A DNA stretch of 64,000 nt from NCBI GenBank assembly GCA_031296755.1, contig JAUMMZ010000045.1, positions 95,636-159,635 on the forward strand, given 5' to 3'. The DNA comes from Collinsella sp. GTDB lineage: Bacteria; Actinomycetota; Coriobacteriia; Coriobacteriales; Coriobacteriaceae. The notes under the pieces are model-generated. The model was not told where the DNA came from and ran no database searches. It saw only the letters and a list, made by a program, of their open reading frames with translations. This document shows, one piece after another, positions 7,495 to 15,846 of this stretch. Position numbers and translations under genes: made by a program. How positions within the stretch are numbered: position 1 is the stretch's first letter; each line of letters opens with the position of its first letter.

Positions 7495-7923
7495 CTAACC
7501 CTCGACCTCGACGAGCTCGATATCAAAGTTGAGATCCTTGCCGGCCAGCTCGTGGTTGGCGTCGAGCGTCACGGCCTCGGGCGTCACGTCGATGACCACG
7601 GCGGGGACGGGCATACCGCTCGGCGTGGACAGGAAGAGCTTCATGCCCTTCTCGATCTGCTCGATGTTGGGAACCTGCTCGGCCGGGAAGGTCAGAACCA
7701 TCTCGGGATTGTGCTCGCCGTAGGCATCGGCAGCAGGAATGTGCACGGTCTTCTTCTCGCCCACCTGCATGTCGACAACAGCGGCGTCGAAGCCCTTGAT
7801 CATCTGGCCGGCGCCGCAGGTGAACTCCAGCGGCTCGCCGCGATCGTAGGAGCTATCGAACTGCGTGCCGTCATCGAGCGTGCCGCGATAATGGGTCTTG
7901 ACCTTCTTGCCCTGGTTGGACAT
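7495..7923 (-). CDS. slyD: SlyD-type FKBP peptidyl-prolyl isomerase
   Basis: The 142-residue protein has the FKBP fold interrupted by an IF (insert-in-flap) chaperone domain, roughly residues 68-120: GQMIKGFDAAVVDMQVGEKK before it and NHELAGKDLNFDIEL after it, as in SlyD. It would catalyse prolyl isomerisation and hold unfolded clients in the cytoplasm. The metal-binding His/Cys-rich tail of E. coli SlyD is absent (it ends VEVEG). The start at 7923 has GGAGG 6 nt upstream. It forms an operon with the downstream UreE-like gene. Confidence 0.9.
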   Translation of the reverse strand: MSNQGKKVKTHYRGTLDDGTQFDSSYDRGEPLEFTCGAGQMIKGFDAAVVDMQVGEKKTVHIPAADAYGEHNPEMVLTFPAEQVPNIEQIEKGMKLFLSTPSGMPVPAVVIDVTPEAVTLDANHELAGKDLNFDIELVEVEG

Positions 7924-8043
7924 GGTAACCTCCGTGATAAGGGCGGCGCACAACGCGGGCCGCCGTGAACATATGGCGCTAACTATACCCTAGTCATACA
8001 ATTCAAAGACAGTTTGCAAAGAAACGCTGCAACCGGAGGAACC

Positions 8044-9057
8044 ATGGCATATCCCGTATTTGACCTACACTGCGACACCGCCGACCGCATCGGCTGGGCC
8101 ACGCTCGATCTCGACCTGCGCTTTACCGCCGGCACCGACGGTTATTTCCCCGGCGACGAAACGCATCCGCAAGATTTCGACCTCATCGAGGGCAACGCCT
8201 GCGCCATCTCGCTCGCAAAGATCGGCAACACGCCATGGGCACAGTGCTTCGCCACGTTTGTCCCCGATGAGATTCCCGCCGCCCACGCCGCGCGCTTCCA
8301 GGCGCAGATCATGGCGCATATGAGCGGCCAGGCAACGCTCAACCACGACCGCATGGTCAACGTACGCAGCGCCGCAGACATTCGCCCCGCGCTCAAGGAC
8401 GGCAAGGTCGCCTGCATCCACACCATCGAAAACGCCACGTTCTTTGCCGAGGACCCCGCGCTGATCGAGGTGCTCAAGAGCTTGGGCGTGCTCATGTCAT
8501 CACTCAGCTGGAACGCGCAGGGACCGCTCGCGAGCGGGCACGATACCCACGCCGGCCTCACCGCCGCCGGCATCGAGGCACTTACGCAGATGGAGCACGC
8601 CGGCATGGTACTCGACGTCTCCCACCTCAACGATGAGTGCTTTGACGAGGTTGTCGCCCACGCCACGCGCCCCTTTGTCGCCAGCCACTCCAACTCCCGC
8701 ACCGTCTGCGGCGTCAAGCGCAACCTCACCGACGACCAGTTCTGCACCATTCGCGACATGGGTGGCATCGTCGGCCTCAACTACTGCAGCGAGTTCCTTT
8801 CCAACGACGCAACCGACAAGACCGCCGCAGACGTCACCTTCGACCAGCTGGCGGCACATATCGAGCACTGGCTCGACCTGGGCGGCGAGGACGTCATCGC
8901 GCTCGGCGGCGACTGGGACGGCGCCACGGTGCCCGCTTTCCTCTCCGATGCCAGCAAGATGCCCGAATTCCAGAACATGCTCTCCAAGCACTTTGGCAAG
9001 ACCGTGATGCAGAAGCTCTGCAGCGATAACGCGCTTGCCTTCTTTGAGCGTTATTAA
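8044..9057 (+). CDS. Membrane dipeptidase (peptidase M19)
   Basis: The 337-residue zinc dipeptidase of the renal-dipeptidase family hydrolyses dipeptides, including D-residue ones. Metal ligands are visible: HCD (His9, Asp11), the bridging Glu in HTIEN, His in DVSHLND and in SHSNSR, and the GGDWDG segment near the C-terminus. There is no signal peptide, so it is cytoplasmic here. The ATG at 8044 follows CGGAGGAACC; a start 10 codons upstream lacks such a site. A strong hairpin follows the stop at 9075-9108. Confidence 0.92.
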   Translation: MAYPVFDLHCDTADRIGWATLDLDLRFTAGTDGYFPGDETHPQDFDLIEGNACAISLAKIGNTPWAQCFATFVPDEIPAAHAARFQAQIMAHMSGQATLNHDRMVNVRSAADIRPALKDGKVACIHTIENATFFAEDPALIEVLKSLGVLMSSLSWNAQGPLASGHDTHAGLTAAGIEALTQMEHAGMVLDVSHLNDECFDEVVAHATRPFVASHSNSRTVCGVKRNLTDDQFCTIRDMGGIVGLNYCSEFLSNDATDKTAADVTFDQLAAHIEHWLDLGGEDVIALGGDWDGATVPAFLSDASKMPEFQNMLSKHFGKTVMQKLCSDNALAFFERY

Positions 9058-9074
9058 TTTCACGTCCCTTGAGC

Positions 9075-9108
9075 GGGCCGGCATGCCGAACGGTCGACAT
9101 GCCGGCCC
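9075..9108 (+). terminator. Hairpin after the M19 peptidase gene
   Basis: Perfect 11-bp arms (GGGCCGGCATG at 9075-9085, complement at 9098-9108) enclose a 12-nt loop. There is no T-run, so it may be an mRNA 3' stabiliser or weak terminator before the next gene. Confidence 0.5.
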
Positions 9109-9131
9109 GTCCCCAACCTGAAGGACCGCTT

Positions 9132-9908
9132 TTGACGCAGCAATTTACGATTACCGTATCCCGACCGGATGGCACATCCATCCCCGTCGTCGTTACCAAA
9201 AAGCGCGTCAAGAACTTCAACCTACGCATCACATCGAGCGGTGAGGCCCACGCCAGCGCACCGCTCGGCGCCAGCCGCGAGCGTATCGAAGCGTTTGTGA
9301 AGCGCAACAGCGCCTGGATTATCAGCCGACTTGACCAGCGTGAGCAACATCAGGCGACAGCGCGAGAGCCGCTCAGCCCCTCGTCCATCATTGCGCTTTG
9401 GGGCAAGCCCATCACGGTACAGGACGCACTCGATCACAACTTTGCATCACCCGCGCCGCGGCCCAAGCAGGCCACCTTCGCAAGCTTTATGGGTACCGAC
9501 GAGCCAAGTGAGCGCGCGCAGGCAAAGCAGCGCACAGCCCTCGACGGTCTAACGCCCAAAGAACTCCAGACCCGCATCGACCAACTCTATGCATCCGAGG
9601 TCACCGCAGCGCTACGCGACATTGTGCACGCGTACGAAATCGCAATGGGCGTCACCGTGGCCCGCGTCTCCGTGCGCAGCATGAAAACGCGCTGGGGCTC
9701 ATGCACGCCCAAGACCGGAGCCATTCGCATCGCACGCGAACTTGCCGCCTATCCCATCGAGTGTCTCGACATGGTTGTCGCCCACGAGCTCGTCCACTTG
9801 CTCGAGCCAAGCCACAATCAGCGGTTTCACGCTCTGCTCGACACGTACTGCCCCAACAATAGAGCTCTGTCGCAGCGGCTCAAGCAGCCACCCCTCAACA
9901 AGCTCTAG
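9132..9908 (+). CDS. YgjP-like (DUF45/M48-type) metallopeptidase
   Basis: The 258-residue protein has the YgjP/UTP pyrophosphatase-associated zincin layout: an N-terminal beta region with KKRVKNFNLRI, then RWGSC (residues 187-191) and the zinc motif HELVH (218-222) followed by HNQRFH, a third ligand. These proteins are predicted metal-dependent hydrolases of uncertain substrate. I start at TTG 9132 because AAGGA lies 6 nt upstream; the ATG at 9069 lies within the upstream hairpin. It converges with folB with almost no gap. Confidence 0.8.
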   Translation: MTQQFTITVSRPDGTSIPVVVTKKRVKNFNLRITSSGEAHASAPLGASRERIEAFVKRNSAWIISRLDQREQHQATAREPLSPSSIIALWGKPITVQDALDHNFASPAPRPKQATFASFMGTDEPSERAQAKQRTALDGLTPKELQTRIDQLYASEVTAALRDIVHAYEIAMGVTVARVSVRSMKTRWGSCTPKTGAIRIARELAAYPIECLDMVVAHELVHLLEPSHNQRFHALLDTYCPNNRALSQRLKQPPLNKL

Positions 9909-9914
9909 CGTCGA

Positions 9915-10400
9915 CTAGCGCACGCGCTCGATCTCGACGCCACAGCTTGCCAGGGGCAGGCCAACAGGAGCCCACGGCTTATCGAGCTTGATGCGCACAC
10001 CAAGCAGCGAGGGATAACGCCGCAGCAGCATCTGGGCTGTCCCCTCGGCTGCCGCCTCGATGAGCTTAAACGTATGTTCGCGCAGATAGCCGTCGACATC
10101 GTGGCACACCGAGCCGTAGTCAATCGAGGCGTCCAGGTTATCGTGCTCCCCCGCTGCACGCAGATCGGCATAGAGCACCAAGGACACGATGAACTTCTGG
10201 CCCAGCGCGTTCTCCTCGGGATACACGCCATGGTTGGCAAAAACCTCAAGCCCATCAATGACAATACGGTCGGCATGGCGCAGATCGTCATAGCTCACGT
10301 GGGGAACCGCCGTTGCGGTGGATATTTCGCCCCTTCCACGGCGGGCGAGCTCGGCGCCTTCAGTCTTGGTTGCATTCTCGGGCAGTTTCTTGTTGCTCAT
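9915..10400 (-). CDS. folB: Dihydroneopterin aldolase
   Basis: FolB converts dihydroneopterin to 6-hydroxymethyl-dihydropterin in folate synthesis. The domain occupies residues 42-161: DRIVIDGLEVFANHGVYPEE contains the conserved Gly-Val-Tyr-Glu active-site start, and the closing KLDKP includes the catalytic Lys. About 40 N-terminal residues precede the domain and are unconserved. The ATG at 10400 has AAGGAG 10 nt upstream. It lies 43 nt after the HD-domain gene, downstream of folE. Confidence 0.93.
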   Translation of the reverse strand: MSNKKLPENATKTEGAELARRGRGEISTATAVPHVSYDDLRHADRIVIDGLEVFANHGVYPEENALGQKFIVSLVLYADLRAAGEHDNLDASIDYGSVCHDVDGYLREHTFKLIEAAAEGTAQMLLRRYPSLLGVRIKLDKPWAPVGLPLASCGVEIERVR

Positions 10401-10443
10401 CGCGATCGTCTCCTTCGTTTAGAACCCCGACCGCGTAAAATAA

Positions 10444-11025
10444 CTACACGCGAATCGACAGGTTCTTTTTATCATCGCTCCAGTTGCAAGCATTGCGCGC
10501 GGGGCATGCAAAGCAGGCGCGCGACGCTTTGTCGGCTGCATAGAGCAGACGCTCAAGCGGTTGGCTGTTCACGCGCAGCTTTCGATGGCCCAGAATGGCC
10601 GTCTTAATGGCTGCGGCATCGGCCGGCTCAAACGCCACGTCATCGGGCATGCCGCCAAGAATCGCATCAGCGACGCGTTCGCTTGCAACATCATGGGATA
10701 TACCCGATTCATACTGTTCATCTTTGCCGATATCGTGAAGAAGTGCCGTGGCGTAGATGATCTCGCGGTCAAATTCGAGCTGTTCCTCGAGATTCTTAAT
10801 CCACATAATGCGCGCGACATCCAGCAGATGGTCAATACCGTGGCGGCAAAAGATGCGCCCCGATTCCAACTGTGCAATGTTGCCCAGGTGCCGCCGGAAC
10901 AGGCCATTGGCACAGATGTAATCGATACGAGGCATGACGCCAAAAGGCGCCAGGCCCGAAGCCATAAAACCGCGACGCGACGTCCCCTCATCGGTCTTCG
11001 ATGTAAAGTCGTTGACGACCCTCAT
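10444..11025 (-). CDS. HD-domain phosphohydrolase with C-terminal Cys cluster
   Basis: This 193-residue HD protein carries HGIDHLLDVARI and LLHDIGKDE, giving the H..HD..D metal site. The C-terminus has a CxxC-x4-C cluster (CFACPARNAC), suggesting a bound metal. The gene begins one base after the folE stop and is followed by folB, so a nucleotide or pterin phosphate substrate is plausible but unproven. The start ATG 11025 is chosen for that coupling; later Met codons (at MASGLAP or MPRIDY) are alternatives. Confidence 0.8.
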   Translation of the reverse strand: MRVVNDFTSKTDEGTSRRGFMASGLAPFGVMPRIDYICANGLFRRHLGNIAQLESGRIFCRHGIDHLLDVARIMWIKNLEEQLEFDREIIYATALLHDIGKDEQYESGISHDVASERVADAILGGMPDDVAFEPADAAAIKTAILGHRKLRVNSQPLERLLYAADKASRACFACPARNACNWSDDKKNLSIRV

Positions 11026-11026
11026 G

Positions 11027-11584
11027 CTAACGACCCAGCATCCTAAAGAACCGCTCCTCGAGCGCGGGATCGGTCTCAAAGACGCCGCGACGAGCGAGCG
11101 TCACGGTCTTGGTGCCGGGCTTTTGCACGCCGCGCATGGTCATGCACATGTGCTCGGCTTCCATCAGCACAATCGCCCCTTGGGGAGCAAGATATTCCAT
11201 GAGGGCATCGGCAACCTGCGCACACAGCTGCTCCTGCAGCTGCAGACGACGGGCATAGACCTCAACCGTGCGGGCAAGCTTAGACAGACCTGCCACGCGA
11301 CCGTTAGGGATATAGCCGATCGCAGCCTTACCATAAAACGGCAGCAGATGATGCTCGCACAGCGAGTAGAACGTAATGTCGCGCTCGATAACCAAATCGT
11401 TCGAAGCGACGGCAAAAGTTTTGGACAGGTGCTCCTCGGCACTCTGGTCCATACCGCCGGCAATCTCGCCATACATACGGGCGACGCGTGCCGGAGTCTC
11501 CAGCAGGCCCTCACGAGTTGGGTCCTCGCCTATACCTTCAAGCAGCAGCTTAATGGCAGTCTCGACTTTTTCCTGATCGACCAT
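11027..11584 (-). CDS. folE: GTP cyclohydrolase I
   Basis: FolE converts GTP to 7,8-dihydroneopterin triphosphate, the first step of folate synthesis. The 185-residue protein has the zinc/active-site segment SLCEHHLLPFYG, the GYIPNGRVAGLSKLAR motif and the second zinc Cys in the HMCMTMRGVQKPG segment. It heads the folE-HD-folB operon on the minus strand; the remaining folate genes are not in the window. Confidence 0.97.
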   Translation of the reverse strand: MVDQEKVETAIKLLLEGIGEDPTREGLLETPARVARMYGEIAGGMDQSAEEHLSKTFAVASNDLVIERDITFYSLCEHHLLPFYGKAAIGYIPNGRVAGLSKLARTVEVYARRLQLQEQLCAQVADALMEYLAPQGAIVLMEAEHMCMTMRGVQKPGTKTVTLARRGVFETDPALEERFFRMLGR

Positions 11585-11651
11585 CTGGGCCTCACTTTTT
11601 TCGATTTCGCGTTCGCGCTATGGTACCACGCCGGCACGCAACCTCTGCCAG

Positions 11652-12233
11652 CTACATAGTATGGGTCGAATAGACCGGATCGTCCCGCCAAAGCTCCATA
11701 GCATCGCAAAGCGCAACGCCCTCACGTGCAGCACGAGTGCGCGTGGCGTTCATGTCGATCACGCGCTGATTGCTCGAGCCCCTAAAGCGCAACGAGATAT
11801 CGTACAGATCCTGAACGAACGGGCCGTCCACCAACATGTCGAGGCAGGCCAGGATACGGTCCGTGACCTCGGTATGGTGGCAACCGCCCGGCATAAGCTC
11901 CTCGAGCACATCGCCGGTAAAGCACCAAATGGTCTTGCCCGACCCCGATGGATAGGCCGCACGCACGCGTTCGATAAAGTCGACAAGCCCCGCTTGATTC
12001 TCAGGTTCCATAGGCTCGCCGCCCAAAATCGTCAGACCATCGATAAAGGGATGATCGAGACTCTCGATAATTTTGTCCTCGACGGCGCTATCGAACGGCT
12101 CGCCAGCGGCAAAGTCCCACGCGACAGAGTTAAAACAATTCTTGCACCCACGACGGCACCCGCTCACAAACAGAGAAGTACGAACGCCTTCTCCATCAGC
12201 AATGTCGAAATACTTAATGTTCGCGTAGTTCAT
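11652..12233 (-). CDS. nrdG: Anaerobic ribonucleotide reductase activating protein
   Basis: This radical SAM enzyme (193 residues) generates the glycyl radical on NrdD. The iron-sulfur cluster Cys residues are Cys26, Cys30 and Cys33 (CRRGCKNC), and GGEP in TILGGEPMEP is the SAM-binding motif. The ATG 12233 has GGGAG upstream; a longer frame to 12389 runs through palindrome E6 and is rejected. It lies 425 bp downstream of nrdD. Confidence 0.95.
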   Translation of the reverse strand: MNYANIKYFDIADGEGVRTSLFVSGCRRGCKNCFNSVAWDFAAGEPFDSAVEDKIIESLDHPFIDGLTILGGEPMEPENQAGLVDFIERVRAAYPSGSGKTIWCFTGDVLEELMPGGCHHTEVTDRILACLDMLVDGPFVQDLYDISLRFRGSSNQRVIDMNATRTRAAREGVALCDAMELWRDDPVYSTHTM

Positions 12234-12248
12234 AGGTAACTCTCCCGG

Positions 12249-12332
12249 GAGGCCGGGACATATCATCCCGTCCTCAAACATTCTCGGCCTTCGGCCTGCG
12301 AAACTGCGGGCGGGACGATATGTCCCGGCCTC
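12249..12332 (+). repeat. Nested palindrome E6
   Basis: Arms of 25 bp (12249-12273 and 12308-12332) pair completely if two G-U pairs are allowed. The interior has GGCC-TTC-GGCC, preceded by GTCCTCAAACATT (12270-12282) and followed by TGCGG (12305-12309), the same spatial arrangement as the other family-A elements. Confidence 0.65.
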
Positions 12333-12510
12333 ATGCAAAGGGTAACTCAATGAACGAAGCGAACATCGAGCATAGGGTTCGAGGTCCAATAAATACTCAG
12401 CTGCAGCTCAACCGCCATCGCAAGTAAATCGCAGCTGCAGCTCAAATTATTTCCGCTAAGAACTTCGAGGAGTGAGCAGACCGCATGCCGCATCTCAGCT
12501 ACATCAACTT

Positions 12511-12647
12511 GGCTGCCCGTAGCGAGGCCCCGGACCTTTGCTCGATATGAGTTCCGCACGAACAGGAGGCGCCAGTGGCGCCTCCGTCGTGAGCCAGGAC
12601 TGTCCGAAATAGCGAGTAAAGGTCCGGGGCCTCGCTACGGGGCAGCC
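12511..12647 (-). repeat. Nested palindrome E1
   Basis: Outer arms at 12511-12544 and 12613-12647 pair at 33 of 35 positions. The inner perfect arms GGAGGCGCC (12565-12573) and complement (12577-12585) have a 3-nt loop. On the minus strand the unpaired strands contain GTCCTGG and GTGCGGAA, like E3. Confidence 0.65.
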
Positions 12648-12658
12648 TGGGATGGTTA

Positions 12659-14881
12659 TTAGAGATGCAGCACGCGGTCGCGGATCTCCTCGGTTCGACC
12701 CTGGTTCCAGAACTGGGTACCGATGTAGCCGCACGTACGACGAGCGACATTCATCTTCTCCTGGTCGCGGTTGCCGCAGTTGGGGCACTCCCACACCAGC
12801 TTGCCATCGTCCTCGACAATCTTGATCTCACCGTCGTAGCCGCACACCTGGCAGTAGTCGCTCTTGGTGTTGAGCTCGGCGTACATGATGTTGTCGTAGA
12901 TGTACTGCATCACGCGAATGACAGCCTTGAGGTTGTCCTGCATGTTGGGAACCTCGACGTAGGAGATGGCACCGCCCGGCGAAAGCTGCTGGAACATACC
13001 CTCGAACTTGAGCTTGTCGAATGCGTCGATCTCCTCGGACACATGGACGTGATAGCTGTTGGTAATGTAGCCCTTGTCCGTCACGCCCGGGATAATGCCA
13101 AAACGGCGCTGCAGGCACTTGGCAAACTTGTAGGTCGTCGACTCAAGCGGGGTGCCGTACAGCGAGAAGTCGATATCGCTTTCGGCCTTCCACTCGGCGC
13201 ACTTGTCGTTCATGTGCTGCATGACGGCCATGGCAAACGGCGTGCCCTCCTTCTCGGTGTGGCTGTGACCCGTCATGTACTTAACGCACTCATACAGGCC
13301 GGCATAGCCCAGACTAATGGTGGAGTAACCGCCCACGAGCAACTTGTCGATCGTCTCGCCCTTCTTCAGGCGGGCGAGGGCACCGTACTGCCAAAGAATC
13401 GGTGCGGCATCCGAAAGCGTACCCATCAGACGCTCATGACGGCACAGCAGGGCGCGGTGGCACAGCTCAAGGCGCTCGTCGAAGATCTTCCAGAACTTGT
13501 CCATATCCTGGTGCGAGCTCAGTGCGACATCAGGCAGGTTGATGGTCACAACGCCCTGGTTAAAGCGACCATAGTACTTGGGCTTGTTCGGGTCGTAGTT
13601 CAGCGCGTTGGCAACATTGTTAAAGCCGTTGCCCGAACGGTCGGGCGTCAGGAAGCTGCGGCAACCCATGCAGGTGTAGCAGTCGCCGTTGCCGGCGGTC
13701 TCGCCCTTCGACAGCTTGAGCTCGCGCATCTTCTTCTCGGAGATGTAATCGGGCACCATGCGCTTGGCGGTGCACTTGGCAGCCAGCTGGGTCAGGTAGA
13801 AGTACGGGGAATCCTCGTGAACGTTATCGTCCTCGAGTACATAGATAAGCTTGGGGAATGCCGGGGTAATCCAAACGCCGGCCTCGTTCTTAACGCCCTC
13901 GTAGCGCTGGCGAAGCGTCTCCTCCACGATCATGGCAAGGTCGTGCTTCTCCTGGGGCGTACGGGCCTCGTTAAGATACATAAAGACCGTCACGAACGGC
14001 GCCTGGCCATTCGTGGTCATAAGGGTCACGACCTGATACTGAATCGTCTGGACGCCGCGACGAATCTCATCGCGCAGACGGTCCTCAACGACTTCGCGAA
14101 CCTTCTCGGCAGACGCAGAGACGCCAAGCTCATCGAGCTCGCGGGCAACCTCGCCGCGAATCTTCTGACGGCTCACCTCAACAAAGGGGGCAAGATGGGT
14201 CAGCGAGATAGACTGGCCGCCGTACTGGGAGGAAGCAACCTGGGCGATAATCTGCGTCGCGATGTTGCAGGCAGTCGAGAAGCTGTGCGGCTTCTCGATC
14301 AGCGTGCCCGAGATAACAGTACCGTTCTGGAGCATATCCTCCAGGTTCACCAGGTCGCAGTTATGCATGTGCTGGGCAAAGTAGTCCGAATCATGGAAGT
14401 GAATCAGGCCCTCATTGTGAGCATCCACAATCTCCTGGGGCAGCAGCACGCGCTGGGTCAGGTCCTTGGAGATCTCGCCGGCCATGTAGTCACGCTGAAC
14501 GGAATTGACGGTCGGGTTCTTGTTGGAGTTCTCCTGCTTGACCTCTTCGTTGTTGCACTCAATCAGCGACAGAATCTTGTCGTCGGTCGTGTTCTTCTGG
14601 CGCTTCAGGCTCTGAACATAGCGATAGATGATGTAGTGGCGGGCAACCTCGTAGCAGTCGAGACGCATAATCTCGTCCTCGACCAGATCCTGAATCTCCT
14701 CGACCGACACGGTGTGGCCCGCGTTCTCGCATGCCTCGGCGACGTTTTGTGCCGCGTAAACCACCTGGCGGTCGGTAAGACGAGAGCTCTCCTCGACCTC
14801 CAAGTTTGCGGCGCGGATGGCATTGACAATCTTATCGATGTCAAAGACAACCTCGGTGCCGCTGCGCTTGATGATCTTCAT
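12659..14881 (-). CDS. nrdD: Anaerobic ribonucleoside-triphosphate reductase
   Basis: Class III ribonucleotide reductase (740 residues), an oxygen-sensitive glycyl-radical enzyme making dNTPs under anaerobiosis. An N-terminal ATP-cone (residues 1-90) gives allosteric control. The catalytic barrel includes the GNGDCYTCMGCRSFL segment. The C-terminus has the zinc site YCQVCGYDG and WECPNCGN, then the glycyl-radical loop RRTCGYIGTQFWNQGR. The NrdG partner is downstream. Upstream, a promoter with an NrdR box (15138-15153) suggests control by the dNTP-sensing repressor NrdR. Confidence 0.97.
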   Translation of the reverse strand: MKIIKRSGTEVVFDIDKIVNAIRAANLEVEESSRLTDRQVVYAAQNVAEACENAGHTVSVEEIQDLVEDEIMRLDCYEVARHYIIYRYVQSLKRQKNTTDDKILSLIECNNEEVKQENSNKNPTVNSVQRDYMAGEISKDLTQRVLLPQEIVDAHNEGLIHFHDSDYFAQHMHNCDLVNLEDMLQNGTVISGTLIEKPHSFSTACNIATQIIAQVASSQYGGQSISLTHLAPFVEVSRQKIRGEVARELDELGVSASAEKVREVVEDRLRDEIRRGVQTIQYQVVTLMTTNGQAPFVTVFMYLNEARTPQEKHDLAMIVEETLRQRYEGVKNEAGVWITPAFPKLIYVLEDDNVHEDSPYFYLTQLAAKCTAKRMVPDYISEKKMRELKLSKGETAGNGDCYTCMGCRSFLTPDRSGNGFNNVANALNYDPNKPKYYGRFNQGVVTINLPDVALSSHQDMDKFWKIFDERLELCHRALLCRHERLMGTLSDAAPILWQYGALARLKKGETIDKLLVGGYSTISLGYAGLYECVKYMTGHSHTEKEGTPFAMAVMQHMNDKCAEWKAESDIDFSLYGTPLESTTYKFAKCLQRRFGIIPGVTDKGYITNSYHVHVSEEIDAFDKLKFEGMFQQLSPGGAISYVEVPNMQDNLKAVIRVMQYIYDNIMYAELNTKSDYCQVCGYDGEIKIVEDDGKLVWECPNCGNRDQEKMNVARRTCGYIGTQFWNQGRTEEIRDRVLHL

Positions 14882-15107
14882 CCTCTTGCCTCTTTCGCGT
14901 CGAAATCGTATTGCGCTTCAGAGCCAAACGATACCCGGCAGGGCTTGCCCCTGTCTTGCGGCGCCGTCGCGCAATCTGTGTTTTCGAAAACCATAGGCCC
15001 TCATGCGGACAATCCTCGCAGCCAATCAAGGGGCTCGAAGATCCATCCAAATGGGGCGAATAAGGTCCTCGTTCTCTGTCCGCCATCTATCATACGACAA
15101 AGAGGCA

Positions 15108-15137
15108 TCTATATCCTGTATTCTTTTTTTAGGTCAA
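15108..15137 (-). promoter_or_regulatory. Predicted nrdD promoter
   Basis: On the minus strand, TTGACC (15137-15132), an 18-nt spacer and TATAGA (15113-15108). The -35 directly abuts the NrdR box, so bound NrdR would block RNA polymerase. Confidence 0.5.
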
Positions 15138-15153
15138 ACACAACATATAGTGT
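15138..15153. promoter_or_regulatory. NrdR box upstream of nrdD
   Basis: ACACAACATATAGTGT matches the known NrdR consensus (ACACWATATATWGTGT) at all but one position. A second, degenerate half-site resembles it near 15104-15119. NrdR boxes are usually paired about three helical turns apart; here only one is convincing. Confidence 0.65.
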
Positions 15154-15560
15154 TTCAGCAGGTCAAAGCAATTAGTCATTTTGCAGACGCATTAATTATG
15201 AGGGGTTCTTGGCAAGTCGGTAAAACGTTACCAACACGGCTACCTGCATGGCAGTTATAAAACCCCCTTAGTCAAGCCGCTGACAAATCCTACCAAAACC
15301 AAGCCGCTCACGCCAAAAGAATCCAAAAGATTATGCTTGACCAACATGTTGCGGTCGTGCCTTGCCAAGCCTCATGCAACCGCGGTACGAATCCTTGAAA
15401 GATATATGCATGCAAACGGAGAAGATGAGAGTTTCCTCGGATGACTACTGAGAAGCATCCCGGAAGATCAAAAAAGTCGAATTTTGGTGGTCTATTTTGT
15501 GGTGCGTTTTATGGTAAAACAAAACAGCCCAGAGGACATAGCCTCTGAGCTGCGAACATT
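15154..15560. other. Intergenic region upstream of nrdD
   Basis: About 400 bp without a credible gene. It holds a palindromic LacI-type operator-like sequence (15217-15234; TCGGTAAAACGTTACCAA) with no gene obviously controlled by it, and the tRNA-Val terminator. Very short reading frames on both strands lack ribosome-binding sites. Confidence 0.4.
15526..15551 (-). terminator. Terminator of tRNA-Val
   Basis: AGCCCAGAGG pairs with CCTCTGAGCT (one mismatch) around a 6-nt loop, with a T-rich run (GTTTTGTTTTA) following on the minus strand. Confidence 0.7.
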
Positions 15561-15635
15561 TGGTGGGCGTTAGAAGATTTGAACTTCTGACCTCTTCCGT
15601 GTCAGGGAAGCGCTCTCCCCCTGAGCTAAACGCCC
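15561..15635 (-). tRNA. tRNA-Val (GAC)
   Basis: The minus strand folds into a cloverleaf: acceptor GGGCGTT/AACGCCC, anticodon loop CTGACAC (anticodon GAC), T-loop TTCAAAT. The 3' CCA is encoded. Confidence 0.95.
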
Positions 15636-15638
15636 AAA

Positions 15639-15714
15639 TGGAGCGGACAACGGGGCTCGAACCCGCGACCCCAACCTTGGCAAGGTTGTGCTCTACCAAC
15701 TGAGCCATGTCCGC
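15639..15714 (-). tRNA. tRNA-Gly (GCC), copy 1
   Basis: Acceptor GCGGACA/TGTCCGC, anticodon loop TTGCCAA (GCC), T-loop TTCGAGC, encoded CCA. Identical to the copies at 18104 and 18330. Confidence 0.96.
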
Positions 15715-15846
15715 TTACGAGGATTAATCTTACGTGATGCCCGCATCCTATGCAAGAACTTTTTTTGAAAAGTTTTGCGACGCTCTCGCGAGGGCATCAG
15801 TCGTCACGAAAGGCGCGAACAAACGCAGGCTCGCAGCGAGATGCCC

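Larger units (their letters stand above)
12234..12658. other. Palindrome-rich gap between nrdD and nrdG
   Basis: This 425-bp gap contains two nested palindromes (E6 and E1), plus a 13-bp direct repeat AGCTGCAGCTCAA at 12399-12411 and 12433-12445. No credible gene was found. If nrdD and nrdG are co-transcribed, the two structures lie inside the mRNA. Confidence 0.6.

Noticed and set aside
12350..12427. 25-codon plus-strand ORF between nrdD and nrdG
   Set aside because: Weak ribosome-binding site and it lies between two palindromes; no sign of conservation can be judged.
12665..15175. 836-residue plus-strand open frame opposite nrdD
   Set aside because: It mirrors a well-conserved gene on the other strand, lacks a ribosome-binding site and is a GC-bias shadow.
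15445..15708. Small ORF beginning MAQLVEHNLAKVG
   Set aside because: This is the translation of a tRNA-Gly gene, a known false ORF; the same occurs at 18021-18281.
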